Notes under the pieces: model-generated | What the model was told of the DNA's origin: nothing | The model's input: the letters and a program-made list of their open reading frames with translations, nothing else | Database searches by the model: none | Shown: positions 24,407 through 33,078 of the stretch, one piece after another | Layout of the letters: every line of letters starts with the position of its first letter | Position numbering within the stretch: the stretch's first letter is position 1 | Source: Alkalihalobacillus sp. LMS39 | GTDB lineage: Bacteria; Bacillota; Bacilli; Bacillales; Bacillaceae_F | Reading direction: 5' to 3' | DNA length: 64,000 nt | NCBI RefSeq assembly: GCF_022812285.1 | Contig: NZ_CP093300.1 | Coordinates: 1,302,001-1,366,000, forward strand | Position numbers and translations under genes: made by a program

Positions 24407-26880
24407 AGGACTTAAGGGACCAATTTTTACATCCAGCAGAGGAATTCACACCAATTCCTTTCTGGTTTTGGAATGATTATTTAACAATAGAAGAAATAAA
24501 ACGGCAAATCCATGATTTTTATGAGAAAGGGGTGACTGGCTTTGTTCTTCATCCTCGGATAGGGATTCCAGAGGACATTGGCTATTTGTCAGATGATTTT
24601 ATGGAGTTGGTTTATGGAGCCGTTCGTGAAGCATGCAAGTTGGGAATGCGCGTGGTTTTGTATGACGAAGGCATGTATCCTTCTGGCTCTGCAAATGGTC
24701 AAGTTGTAAAAGAAGATTCTCGCTATGCAAGTCGAGGGTTAAAGATGGTCGAACATTCAATAAAGCAAGGAAGAAATGAGATCTCACTTGAACTAGATGA
24801 AGGTGATCAGCTTGTTTCTATTCAAGCTGTAGAAAAACTTTCAAATTCGTCCTTACATCATGAAAAGACGATAATCTTAAAGCCAACTGAAGATAAGGTT
24901 GTTTTTACGCCTCCTAGTGAAGGTCAATGGTCAATTTTATTTTTTATTGAAACAGATACAAAAGGAACGATTCGGGGCATTCATTTTGGCGAGGATGACG
25001 GAGAAAAAAATGCCCCTCCATCAGCTGATTTATTAAATCCTGATGCTGTTAGAACGTATATTCGTCTTACTCATGAAAGATACTATGCAGTACTTAAAGA
25101 GTATTTTTGTGAAACGGTAATCGGGATGTTTACGGATGAACCAGATATGCTAGGACGAAATGCTCTTCCTGGTTTAAAGCCGTGGACGCGCAACTTTTTA
25201 GATGTTTTTATACGAGATGGAAATGAAGAATCGGATTTAAGCGCACTTTGGTATGACGTTGGAGCTCATACTAGTGATATAAAAAAACGCTATCGCCAAT
25301 GTATACATGAAAGATTAAGAGAAACATATTATCGGCCGATTAGTGAGTGGTGTCAAAATCATGGTATTGCGTTAACCGGTCATCCGGAGAAAAGTGGTGA
25401 TATTGGCTTATTGGATTATTTTCAAATACCAGGTCAAGATGTTGTCTGGCGCTGGGTTGCACCTGAAGAAGGGAAATCACTAGAAGGAGAGCATTCTACT
25501 GCTGGAAAATGTTCTTCGGATGCAGCAAGACACCGTGGCCGAAGAAGAAATTTAAATGAAGTACTAGGCGTATGTGGCAAGGAGAGCAGTTGGGCCTTAA
25601 GTCCAGGAGATATGAAATGGTATTTTGACTGGCTGTTTGTAAGAGGAGTGAATTTGATATGTCCGCATGCCTTTTATTATTCGATTAACGGAAAAAAAAG
25701 AAGTCATGAGCGGCCTCCAGATGTTGGGCCAAATAACAGTTGGTGGCCTTATTATCACTTGTTTTCACAATATATTAAACGGATGAGTTGGGTCATGACA
25801 GATAGTGTGAATCAAACGGAAATTGCTGTTTTATGTGAAGAAGACCATTTACCATGGCGAATCGTTAAGCGTCTTTATCAAAACCAAATCGAGTTTAATT
25901 ATTTGGAAGACTCTTTACTAAAGGATTGTTTTATTGGGAATGGTAAAATTCAAATTGAAAAACAAATGTATAAAGTTATTCTAGTAGAAAATACACTCTC
26001 ATTACATGCTGAAGTAGTGGAAAGACTGCAAGCTTTTATAAAAACAGGTGGTCGAGTCATTGTTCTTTCACATTTGTATGGAAAATTTTTAGAGGGAGCG
26101 ACTGTAATTGAGAATGAAGCTAACCTCATAGAGGAAATAGATAAAAATAGTGTGCGACAAGTTAGCCTATCACCAGGAAACACAGACATTCGAATAAGTA
26201 AATTAGAAAAGCAAGGCTGTCTGTTCTATGTTGTAGTGAACGAAGGGGAAGAGATGTATAATGGTAAACTCTTGATAGCGGAAAAAGGAAAAGTAGAATG
26301 CTGGGACCCATGGATTGGTGTAGTTAACGAAGTGCAAGTTCATTGTTATGAGGAGAAAGTCGCCATACCACTTGAAATAAATAGACGGGAATCGATTGTT
26401 TACTATGTAAAGCCGGGGGAAGAGTACTCATTACTATCTGATGATATGAGCTCGCAATGTAAAACAAAGGATGTAGTTGTATTGCAGGGCGAATGGGTGA
26501 TTAAAAAAGGAAGTTTGTTGTGGCGTGAAAACCAACTGGCATCATGGTCAAATTGGAACGGGTTGGAATACTATTCAGGCACACTTGTGTATGAAACACA
26601 GTTTGAAATGAAGGAAATTCAAGAGTCCGCTTCGTATACACTTGACCTTGGAGAAGTGTATGAAATCGCTAGCGTTCATATGAATGAAGAGCCCATAGGG
26701 GTGAAAATGTGGGCCCCCTACCGTTTTGAATTGGATCAACAGCATTTACAAATAGGAACAAATAAACTAACCGTGGAAGTAACAAATAGTAAAGCAAACG
26801 AAATGGATAATGTTAGCTTACAATCAGGATTAGTAGGGCCAGTGGTGATTGAAGTAGAAGTACCTCTGTTAGAGTCATGA
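24403..26880 (+). CDS. GH106-like glycoside hydrolase (putative alpha-L-rhamnosidase)
   Basis: 825 aa, GTG start overlapping the preceding stop by 4 bp (GTGA), so translation is coupled. The N-terminal catalytic barrel begins FTPIPFWFWNDYLTIEEIKR, with VVLYDEGMYPSGSANGQV and MFTDEPDMLG, landmarks of GH106 and related rhamnosidase-like enzymes. A glutaminase-like domain and a C-terminal beta-sandwich (YSGTLVYETQFEM, HMNEEPIGVKMWAPYRFEL) follow. No signal peptide. It probably removes terminal rhamnose or a similar residue from imported oligosaccharides, working with the GH105 enzyme. Confidence 0.8.
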   Translation: MKDLRDQFLHPAEEFTPIPFWFWNDYLTIEEIKRQIHDFYEKGVTGFVLHPRIGIPEDIGYLSDDFMELVYGAVREACKLGMRVVLYDEGMYPSGSANGQVVKEDSRYASRGLKMVEHSIKQGRNEISLELDEGDQLVSIQAVEKLSNSSLHHEKTIILKPTEDKVVFTPPSEGQWSILFFIETDTKGTIRGIHFGEDDGEKNAPPSADLLNPDAVRTYIRLTHERYYAVLKEYFCETVIGMFTDEPDMLGRNALPGLKPWTRNFLDVFIRDGNEESDLSALWYDVGAHTSDIKKRYRQCIHERLRETYYRPISEWCQNHGIALTGHPEKSGDIGLLDYFQIPGQDVVWRWVAPEEGKSLEGEHSTAGKCSSDAARHRGRRRNLNEVLGVCGKESSWALSPGDMKWYFDWLFVRGVNLICPHAFYYSINGKKRSHERPPDVGPNNSWWPYYHLFSQYIKRMSWVMTDSVNQTEIAVLCEEDHLPWRIVKRLYQNQIEFNYLEDSLLKDCFIGNGKIQIEKQMYKVILVENTLSLHAEVVERLQAFIKTGGRVIVLSHLYGKFLEGATVIENEANLIEEIDKNSVRQVSLSPGNTDIRISKLEKQGCLFYVVVNEGEEMYNGKLLIAEKGKVECWDPWIGVVNEVQVHCYEEKVAIPLEINRRESIVYYVKPGEEYSLLSDDMSSQCKTKDVVVLQGEWVIKKGSLLWRENQLASWSNWNGLEYYSGTLVYETQFEMKEIQESASYTLDLGEVYEIASVHMNEEPIGVKMWAPYRFELDQQHLQIGTNKLTVEVTNSKANEMDNVSLQSGLVGPVVIEVEVPLLES

Positions 26881-26912
26881 TAGGAACTGTCAGTAAAATA
26901 AAGCTGAGTAAG

Positions 26913-26957
26913 AAAAAAGAGGAGTCAATTCGTGTGTGGATTGACTCCTCTTTTTTT
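26913..26957 (+). terminator. Strong bidirectional-type terminator
   Basis: AAAAGAGGAGTCAATTC, short loop, then GATTGACTCCTCTTTTTTT. It closes the carbohydrate operon and lies 7 bp before tandem array 2. Confidence 0.92.
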
Positions 26958-26963
26958 ATGGCT

Positions 26964-27535
26964 GAAGGACAGAAAGAGAAGAAAAAGTGAGAGAAGTGTC
27001 CTTCATAAAGGCGATGAAGGACAGAAAGAGAAGAAAAAGCGAAAGAAGTGTCCTTCATAAAGGCGATGAAGGACAGAAAGAGAAGAAAAAGTGAGAGAAG
27101 TGTCCTTCATAAGAGCGATGAAGGACAGAAAGAGAAGAAAAAGTGAGAGAAGTGTCCTTCATAAGAGCGATGAAGGACAGAAAGAGAAGAAAAAGTGAGA
27201 GAAGTGTCCTTCATAAAGGCGATGAAGGACAGAAAGAGAAGAAAAAGAGAAAGAAGTGTCCTTCATAAGAGCGATGAAGGACAGAAAGAGAAGAAAAAGT
27301 GAGAGAAGTGTCCTTCATAAAGGCGATGAAGGACAGAAAGAGGAGAAAAAGAGAAAGAAGTGTCCTTCATAAAGGCGATGAAGGACAGAAAGAGAAGAAA
27401 AAGAGAAAGAAGTGTCCTTCATAAGAGCGATGAAGGACAGAAAGAGAAGAAAAAGTGAGAGAAGTGTCCTTCATAAAGGCGATGAAGGACAGAAAGAGGA
27501 GAAAAAGAGAAAGAAGTGTCCTTCATGAAGGTGGT
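26964..27535. repeat. Tandem 52-bp dyad array 2
   Basis: Eleven units start at 26964 and recur every 52 bp to 27484 without slippage. Each unit reads GAAGGACAGAAAGAGAAG... and contains GTCCTTCAT-N7-ATGAAGGAC. The N7 alternates between AAAGGCG and AAGAGCG. It is nearly identical to array 1 and in the same orientation, 13.4 kb away. The last unit decays into GCCAATAGAGCAAGTCTAAT, the counterpart of the hairpin that ends array 1. Confidence 0.97.
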
Positions 27536-27589
27536 GAAGCCAATAGAGCAAGTCTAATGGACACACTCCACTCAAATAACTCCATCACA

Positions 27590-27712
27590 CTACAATATCC
27601 CCTGCAAAAAAGCTCTCATCCTCAACGCTACCTTTTTAAATCCGGCCAACACCGAAACTCCAAAAAAATGAAAATTCCCTTTAAAGTAAAAAAAACTCCC
27701 ATCCAACACCAT
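27590..27712 (-). CDS. Possible 40-aa protein in a strand-asymmetric region
   Basis: On the minus strand GGTGGGAG lies about 6 nt before an ATG that opens 40 codons (MVLDGSFFYFKGNFHFFGVS...), ending TAG. The region 27540-27780 is very poor in G on the plus strand, hence G-rich on the minus strand, unlike all neighbouring DNA. No family is recognised. The rest of the gap up to 28036 shows only AT-rich leader sequence. Confidence 0.25.
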   Translation of the reverse strand: MVLDGSFFYFKGNFHFFGVSVLAGFKKVALRMRAFLQGIL

Positions 27713-28035
27713 TTCAAACTCCCACCTATCCAACTCAACACAACTCCTTCAACAATTCCAAAAGAAAAAGCAAATGGAACATAATCTTACAAAAATAAAT
27801 ATAAAAAAAGAAAGTGGTAACTAGTATGTGAAATATTATGACACAACGCTTGTCATTTTGATTTCGTATGATTAAATAATTTTGAAGTAAACCTTTGTAA
27901 AATTATTAAAAAATATTTTTATTTTCAGAAAAATGAGGAATGATTGGTCAAGCTTTTGAGTATGTTTGAAGTATAGTTTTCTAAAAGATTTTCCGATTGC
28001 ATTTGCTATTTGGTGTCATGAAGGGGGGCTAATTC

Positions 28036-29031
28036 ATGTCGGATGTTGTGTTAGAAATAAAAGAGTTGCACACTCACTTTTTTACAGATAGTGGAGAAAT
28101 TCCAGCGGTGGATGGGATTAGCTTAAGTGTACATAAAGGAGAAGTCGTAGGTATCGTCGGTGAGTCGGGCTGTGGGAAAAGTGTAACGTCACTTTCTATT
28201 ATGCAGCTTGTACCGAAACCGCCTGGGAAGATCGTTTCGGGTGAAATTAATTTTAAAGGAACAAATCTAGCAAAGGTAACAGAGAAACGAATGAAAAAAA
28301 TTCGTGGGAACGAAATCTCAATGATCTTCCAAGAACCGATGACCTCGTTAAATCCGTTGTTTACGATTGGGAATCAAATGAGAGAAGCAATTTTGATTCA
28401 TCAAAAAATGAGCAAAAAAGAAGCGCACAGAAAAGCGATAGACATGTTAAAACTCGTTGGAATCCCGAGAGCGGAAGCGGTTATTGATGAGTATCCGCAC
28501 CAGTTGTCAGGGGGGATGAGGCAGCGGGTAATGATTGCGATTGCGATGTCTTGTGACCCAGAACTTCTGATTGCCGATGAACCAACGACAGCACTAGATG
28601 TCACGATTCAAGCACAGATTCTAGATATTATGAAAAATTTAAATAAACAAAACGAAACGGCGATTCTATTAATCACGCATGACCTTGGCGTTGTTGCGGA
28701 AATATGTGACCGGGTTATCGTGATGTATGCTGGTCAAGTGGTAGAGGAAGGGACAACTCGTGAAATTTTAAAAAGTCCAAAGCATCCATATTCCAAAGGT
28801 CTTATCCGTTCTTTGCCAAAGCTTCACGAAAGAGAGCAAACACTGTATTCGATCCCTGGGACAGTGCCGAAGCCGAAAATGGGGAGAGTGGGCTGTCGAT
28901 TTGCTGACAGGTGTGAGTCGGCGTTTGCCCGTTGTTTCAATGAGAACCCCGCTTTACTTTCTTTAGAAAATCATCGAAAAAGTCGTTGTTTTTTATACGA
29001 GAAGAAGGAGGAGGACGTTGCTAATGCCTGA
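28036..29031 (+). CDS. Peptide ABC transporter ATP-binding protein (OppD/AppD type)
   Basis: 331 aa. Walker A GESGCGKS near residue 43, Q-loop [10 protein letters not shown], signature LSGGMRQRV, Walker [13 protein letters not shown] and H-loop THD are all intact. The C-terminal oligopeptide-transporter extension has the Cys-rich [15 protein letters not shown]. It energises oligopeptide import with the OppF-type partner encoded downstream, on the inner face of the membrane. GGGGGG precedes the ATG. First gene of a D-F-A-B-C operon, as in the app locus of B. subtilis. Confidence 0.93.
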   Translation: MSDVVLEIKELHTHFFTDSGEIPAVDGISLSVHKGEVVGIVGESGCGKSVTSLSIMQLVPKPPGKIVSGEINFKGTNLAKVTEKRMKKIRGNEISMIFQEPMTSLNPLFTIGNQMREAILIHQKMSKKEAHRKAIDMLKLVGIPRAEAVIDEYPHQLSGGMRQRVMIAIAMSCDPELLIADEPTTALDVTIQAQILDIMKNLNKQNETAILLITHDLGVVAEICDRVIVMYAGQVVEEGTTREILKSPKHPYSKGLIRSLPKLHEREQTLYSIPGTVPKPKMGRVGCRFADRCESAFARCFNENPALLSLENHRKSRCFLYEKKEEDVANA

Positions 29032-29992
29032 GCCAATATTGGAAGTAAAAGGGCTGAAAAAGTACTTTGATATCCGAGGCGGACTTTTCGGTCGCAAAGT
29101 TGGTGAAGTCAAAGCGGTTGATGACGTTTCCTTTTCCGTTATGGAAGGTGAAATTCTTGGAATTGTTGGGGAGTCGGGCTGTGGGAAGTCCACAACTGGA
29201 AAATCAATTTTGCGATTAATTGAACCGACAGAAGGTGAAGTTAACTTTCTTGGGCGGGATGTGACAAAGCTGAAGGCGGAAGAAATGAGGCAACTGCGAA
29301 AAGATATGCAAATCATTTTTCAGGACCCATATGCTTCCTTAAATCCAAGGCATACCGTTGAAAAAATTATAAGTGAACCATTGTTAATACACGGGATGAC
29401 TTCAAAAGAAGACCGAAAAAAACGTGTGCATGAATTATTAGAAGTTGTTGGATTGAGTAGTTATCATGCGGCAAGATACCCACACCAGTTTAGTGGCGGG
29501 CAAAGACAAAGAATTGGTATTGCGAGAGCGTTAGCGAATAACCCGAGACTCATCATTTGTGATGAGCCTGTATCCGCGTTAGATGTCTCCGTACAATCGC
29601 AAATCTTGAATTTAATGGAAAAACTCCGCGATGAATTTCAACTAACCTATCTTTTTATTGCTCATGATTTAAGTGTCATTAAACATATTAGTGATCGAAT
29701 CGGCGTAATGTATTTAGGTCAAATGGTAGAGCTTACAGATAGAGACCGTCTTTATGAGAATCCGAAGCATCCTTATACAAAAGCACTTCTTTCTGCCGTT
29801 CCACTCCCAGATCCGGATATAAAAAAAGAACGGATCATCTTAAAAGGGGATGTTCCAAGTCCTGCTGATCCGCCATCTGGCTGTCCGTTTCATACACGAT
29901 GTCCAGAGGTGATTGATAGTTGTAAAGAGGTAAAACCTAAGTTTCAACAAGTAGATGATAATCATTTTGTTGCCTGTCATTTATATGAATAA
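29024..29992 (+). CDS. Peptide ABC transporter ATP-binding protein (OppF/AppF type)
   Basis: 322 aa from the ATG at 29024 (GGAGGA upstream), overlapping the previous gene by 8 bp. Walker [15 protein letters not shown]-loop [10 protein letters not shown], signature [15 protein letters not shown] and Walker [13 protein letters not shown] are intact. The C-terminal extension [17 protein letters not shown] has the family's paired cysteines. It is the second ATPase of the importer heterodimer. Confidence 0.93.
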   Translation: MPEPILEVKGLKKYFDIRGGLFGRKVGEVKAVDDVSFSVMEGEILGIVGESGCGKSTTGKSILRLIEPTEGEVNFLGRDVTKLKAEEMRQLRKDMQIIFQDPYASLNPRHTVEKIISEPLLIHGMTSKEDRKKRVHELLEVVGLSSYHAARYPHQFSGGQRQRIGIARALANNPRLIICDEPVSALDVSVQSQILNLMEKLRDEFQLTYLFIAHDLSVIKHISDRIGVMYLGQMVELTDRDRLYENPKHPYTKALLSAVPLPDPDIKKERIILKGDVPSPADPPSGCPFHTRCPEVIDSCKEVKPKFQQVDDNHFVACHLYE

Positions 29993-30044
29993 ATAGGCAA
30001 CAGATATATCTATATCTTTTAAAAAAATTAAGGGGGAAAAATGA

Positions 30045-31724
30045 ATGAAATGGAAATGGTCATGTTTATTTGCCATGATGCTTGCTTTTCTTTTCGTGTT
30101 TGCAGCTTGCAGCAATAGCGAGGAGACCGATAATGAACCGGCAGAAGAGCCAGCAGAAGAAGCCGTAGATTCCGAGGATGAAGGTGAAGGGACACAAGAA
30201 GCGTCTGGTGAACAAGTGTTAGTGTTTGCTAGAGGTGGAGATTCTGAAAGTTTAGACCCAGGTAGTACAACAGACGGGGAATCATCTCGTGTAACAGTCC
30301 AAGTATTAGAAGGGTTACTGCAATTTGATAAAGAGTCCTTTGAGCTTACTCCCGGCTTAGCTCATGATTGGGAAGTGTCTGAGGACGGCTTAAACTATAC
30401 ATTCTATCTTGAAGAAGGTGTGACCTTCCATGATGGATCCGATTTTAATGCAGAAGCTGTAAAAACAAACTTTGAGCGCTGGTCTGACCCAGAACATGAA
30501 TATGCATTTACTGATGAAGGGTATGTGTATTCGATGTATGGCACGATGTTTGGTGGGTTCAAAGGGGATGAAGGGCATGTCATTGATGAAATTAATGTCA
30601 TCAACGACCATGAAATTGAATTTGTTTTGAATCAGCCATTAGGTTTCTTTTTACAAAACTTAGGGATGAGTTATTTTGGAATTACGTCACCAGCAGCACT
30701 TGAAGAGTATGGTTCAAAAATTAACGAAAACCCTGTTGGTACAGGTCCATTTAAGTTTGTAAGCTGGAGCAAAGATGATTCCATTATTTTAGATAAAAAT
30801 GAGAACTATCGTATAGAAGGGTATCCAAAGCTAGAACGCGTTATTTTTGAAGTCATTCCTGATAACGCTGCTCGATTAATTGCACTTCGTTCAGGTGAGA
30901 TTGACATTATGGATGGACTAAATCCTGATGATGCAGCGGGAATTGAAGCAGAAGACGGCTTGGAGCTTTTAACTCGTGCGGAAAATAACTTCGCCTATTT
31001 AGGATTAAATACGCAGAAAGAACCACTTGACCAAGTGGAAGTACGTCAAGCGATTAACTATGCGATCGATAAGGAAGCCATTGGTGAAGCGTTATATGCG
31101 GGGTATGCAAATGTGGCGAAAAATCCACTACCTCCTGGATATTTAGGATATAACGACAATGTAGAAGGGTATGGCTTCAATCCAGAAAAAGCAAAAGAAT
31201 TACTTGCTGAAGCTGGTTATGAAGGTGGATTAGATATTGAGCTTTGGACAATGCCTGTAGCAAGACCTTACATGCCAGACCCAGAGACGGTGTCACAAAT
31301 CATTCAAAACAATCTAGAACAAGTCGGTATCAATGCAACGATCGTACGTGAAGAATGGGCGCCATATTTAGAGAAAACAATGAACGGGGAGCAACAGCTT
31401 TACATGCTTGGCTGGTCTGGAACAAATGGAGACCCAGACTATTTCTTAAGTAGCTTACTTCATGGCTCGAACGTTGGAAGTAGTAACCGTTCTTTCTATC
31501 AAAATGATGAAGTTGACAAACTATTAGATGCAGCAAAAAGAGCGGTGGACCAAGATGAAAGAGCAGACCTCTATAAACAAGCACAGGCAATTATCTCTGA
31601 AGATTCACCAATGGTAACATTAGTCCACTCTACACCAGTGATGGCGACTTCAAGCAACGTACTAAATTACGTCCCACATCCATCAACAAGTGAACCATTA
31701 ACAGAAGTAGAATTAGCGAACTAA
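30045..31724 (+). CDS. Peptide ABC transporter substrate-binding lipoprotein (family 5)
   Basis: 559 aa. The signal peptide ends in a FAAC lipobox (Cys about residue 21), followed by a long acidic linker (EEPAEEAVDSEDEGEGT). The mature protein is an SBP-5 fold: SLDPGSTTDGESSRVTVQVLEGL, then LEEGVTFHDGSDFNAEAVK and GTGPFKFVSW. It binds peptides or similar small ligands outside the membrane. AGGGGGAAAA precedes the ATG. Two hairpins and a four-dyad element separate it from the permease genes. Confidence 0.92.
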   Translation: MKWKWSCLFAMMLAFLFVFAACSNSEETDNEPAEEPAEEAVDSEDEGEGTQEASGEQVLVFARGGDSESLDPGSTTDGESSRVTVQVLEGLLQFDKESFELTPGLAHDWEVSEDGLNYTFYLEEGVTFHDGSDFNAEAVKTNFERWSDPEHEYAFTDEGYVYSMYGTMFGGFKGDEGHVIDEINVINDHEIEFVLNQPLGFFLQNLGMSYFGITSPAALEEYGSKINENPVGTGPFKFVSWSKDDSIILDKNENYRIEGYPKLERVIFEVIPDNAARLIALRSGEIDIMDGLNPDDAAGIEAEDGLELLTRAENNFAYLGLNTQKEPLDQVEVRQAINYAIDKEAIGEALYAGYANVAKNPLPPGYLGYNDNVEGYGFNPEKAKELLAEAGYEGGLDIELWTMPVARPYMPDPETVSQIIQNNLEQVGINATIVREEWAPYLEKTMNGEQQLYMLGWSGTNGDPDYFLSSLLHGSNVGSSNRSFYQNDEVDKLLDAAKRAVDQDERADLYKQAQAIISEDSPMVTLVHSTPVMATSSNVLNYVPHPSTSEPLTEVELAN

Positions 31725-31736
31725 TACAAGAAAATA

Positions 31737-31769
31737 GGTAGTAGTTTTCAAGCTACTACCTTCTATTTT
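31737..31769 (+). terminator. Hairpin after the peptide-binding protein gene
   Basis: GGTAGTAG, loop of 8, CTACTACC, then TTCTATTTTC. The same stem sequence is repeated at 32003-32025, on the other side of repeat copy D. Confidence 0.65.
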
Positions 31770-31778
31770 CAATCATAA

Positions 31779-31957
31779 CGGACATGTATTCCGCTATTTC
31801 GTAAAAAACACGCCTTTTTCAAATGTAACGGACATCTGTTCCGTTACTTCGTGATAGTAGTGGGAAAACGACTTCGTTTTTCTATTGTTAACGGAACGAA
31901 TGTCCGTTAACATTGGACAAACGTCAATCTCAGCTCAAATAGCGGATCCAATGTCCG
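31779..31957. repeat. Four-dyad intergenic element, copy D
   Basis: Dyads start at 31779 (CGGACATGTATTCCG), 31829 (CGGACATCTGTTCCG), 31892 (CGGAACGAATGTCCG) and 31943 (CGGATCCAATGTCCG). Spacing is 50/63/51. It lies inside the operon, between the binding-protein gene and the first permease, bracketed by two copies of one hairpin stem. Confidence 0.9.
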
Positions 31958-31989
31958 TAAGAATTGAATTATAAAGCTATCGAAACGTT

Positions 31990-32032
31990 CTCGACAGCAT
32001 GAGGTAGTAGTGTCGAGCTACTACCTTTTCTT
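31990..32032 (+). terminator. Second hairpin with loop complementary to upstream sequence
   Basis: GGTAGTAG (32003-32010) pairs with CTACTACC (32018-32025) and TTTTCTTT follows. Its 7-nt loop TGTCGAG is the exact complement of CTCGACA at 31990-31996, so an alternative stem or H-type pseudoknot is possible. It sits 31 nt upstream of the permease gene. Confidence 0.55.
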
Positions 32033-32056
32033 TACAAAAAAAGCATTGGAACTGGG

Positions 32057-33067
32057 GTGAAGTTTTTGTTTACTTATATATTGCGACGTCTCGCGTTATT
32101 AGTGCCAGTTCTTATTGGGATGACACTCATTACATTTTCCATTGTTCATTTAATCCCCGGAAATCCAGCTCAAGTGATACTTGGTGAAACCGCGACAGAA
32201 CAAGCGATTGCTGATTTAGAAGAAAGTATGGGATTAAATAAACCATATTTCGTTCAATATGGACTTTATCTTTCTGGACTTCTTCAAGGTGATTTAGGGA
32301 CATCCCTTCGTTCGAAAGCAGAAATCTCGAGTGAAATTTGGCCGTATATCGCAGCTACCTTTGAACTATCGTTGTTTGCGATGTTGTTTGCGGTCATTAT
32401 TGGAGTAAACGCCGGAATAATTAGCGCATGGAAACAAAATTCGTGGTTTGATTTTTTAGCGATGTTCATTGCTTTAGTTGGTGTATCTATCCCTGTATTC
32501 TGGTTAGCTTTAATGGAACAATGGATTTTCGCACAAGAACTAGGATGGCTACCGGCATATGGAAGACAAAACAGTCGCGACCCGATCGAGGCCATTACAC
32601 ATTTTTATGTACTCGACTCTCTCCTTCATATGGATTTTGAACGTGTGATGACGTCATTAAAACATTTAGTGCTCCCAAGTATCGCACTAGGAACGATACC
32701 GATGGCGATTATTGCGCGGATGACTCGTTCGAGTATGCTTGAAGTCATGAAATCGGACTACATTCGTACGGTTCGTGCCAAAGGGGCAGGGCAATTCCTA
32801 GTTATTTATAAGCATGCATTAAAAAATGCCGTTATCCCTGTTTTAACAGTAATCGGTTTACAAACAGGTGTTCTCTTAGGTGGAGCTATTTTAACAGAGA
32901 CGATCTTCAGTTGGCCAGGTATTGGTCGATATGTATATGAAGCAATTAATTACCGGGACTATCCTGTCATTCAATCTGGGATTTTAGTCATTGCTTTTAT
33001 CTTTGTCATGATTAATCTCATTGTTGATATTCAATATAAATTCATTGATCCAAGGATTAAATACTAA
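32057..33067 (+). CDS. Peptide ABC transporter permease (OppB type)
   Basis: 336 aa. Six membrane segments, N-terminal ILRRLALLVPVLIGMTLITF, and the conserved YIRTVRAKGAGQFLVIYKHALKNAVIP (EAA-like loop) near residue 235-260. The C-terminal IVDIQYKFIDPRIKY is typical of the B subunit. The start is GTG 32057; TTG 32066, with GGGGTGAAG as ribosome binding site, is equally plausible. It forms the channel with the following gene. Confidence 0.92.
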   Translation: MKFLFTYILRRLALLVPVLIGMTLITFSIVHLIPGNPAQVILGETATEQAIADLEESMGLNKPYFVQYGLYLSGLLQGDLGTSLRSKAEISSEIWPYIAATFELSLFAMLFAVIIGVNAGIISAWKQNSWFDFLAMFIALVGVSIPVFWLALMEQWIFAQELGWLPAYGRQNSRDPIEAITHFYVLDSLLHMDFERVMTSLKHLVLPSIALGTIPMAIIARMTRSSMLEVMKSDYIRTVRAKGAGQFLVIYKHALKNAVIPVLTVIGLQTGVLLGGAILTETIFSWPGIGRYVYEAINYRDYPVIQSGILVIAFIFVMINLIVDIQYKFIDPRIKY

Positions 33068-33078
33068 GGGGGGATACG

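Noticed and set aside
26964-27535. Possible CRISPR array
   Set aside because: Intervening sequences are themselves repeated, the unit is a fixed 52 bp with a long dyad, and no cas genes are present in the window.
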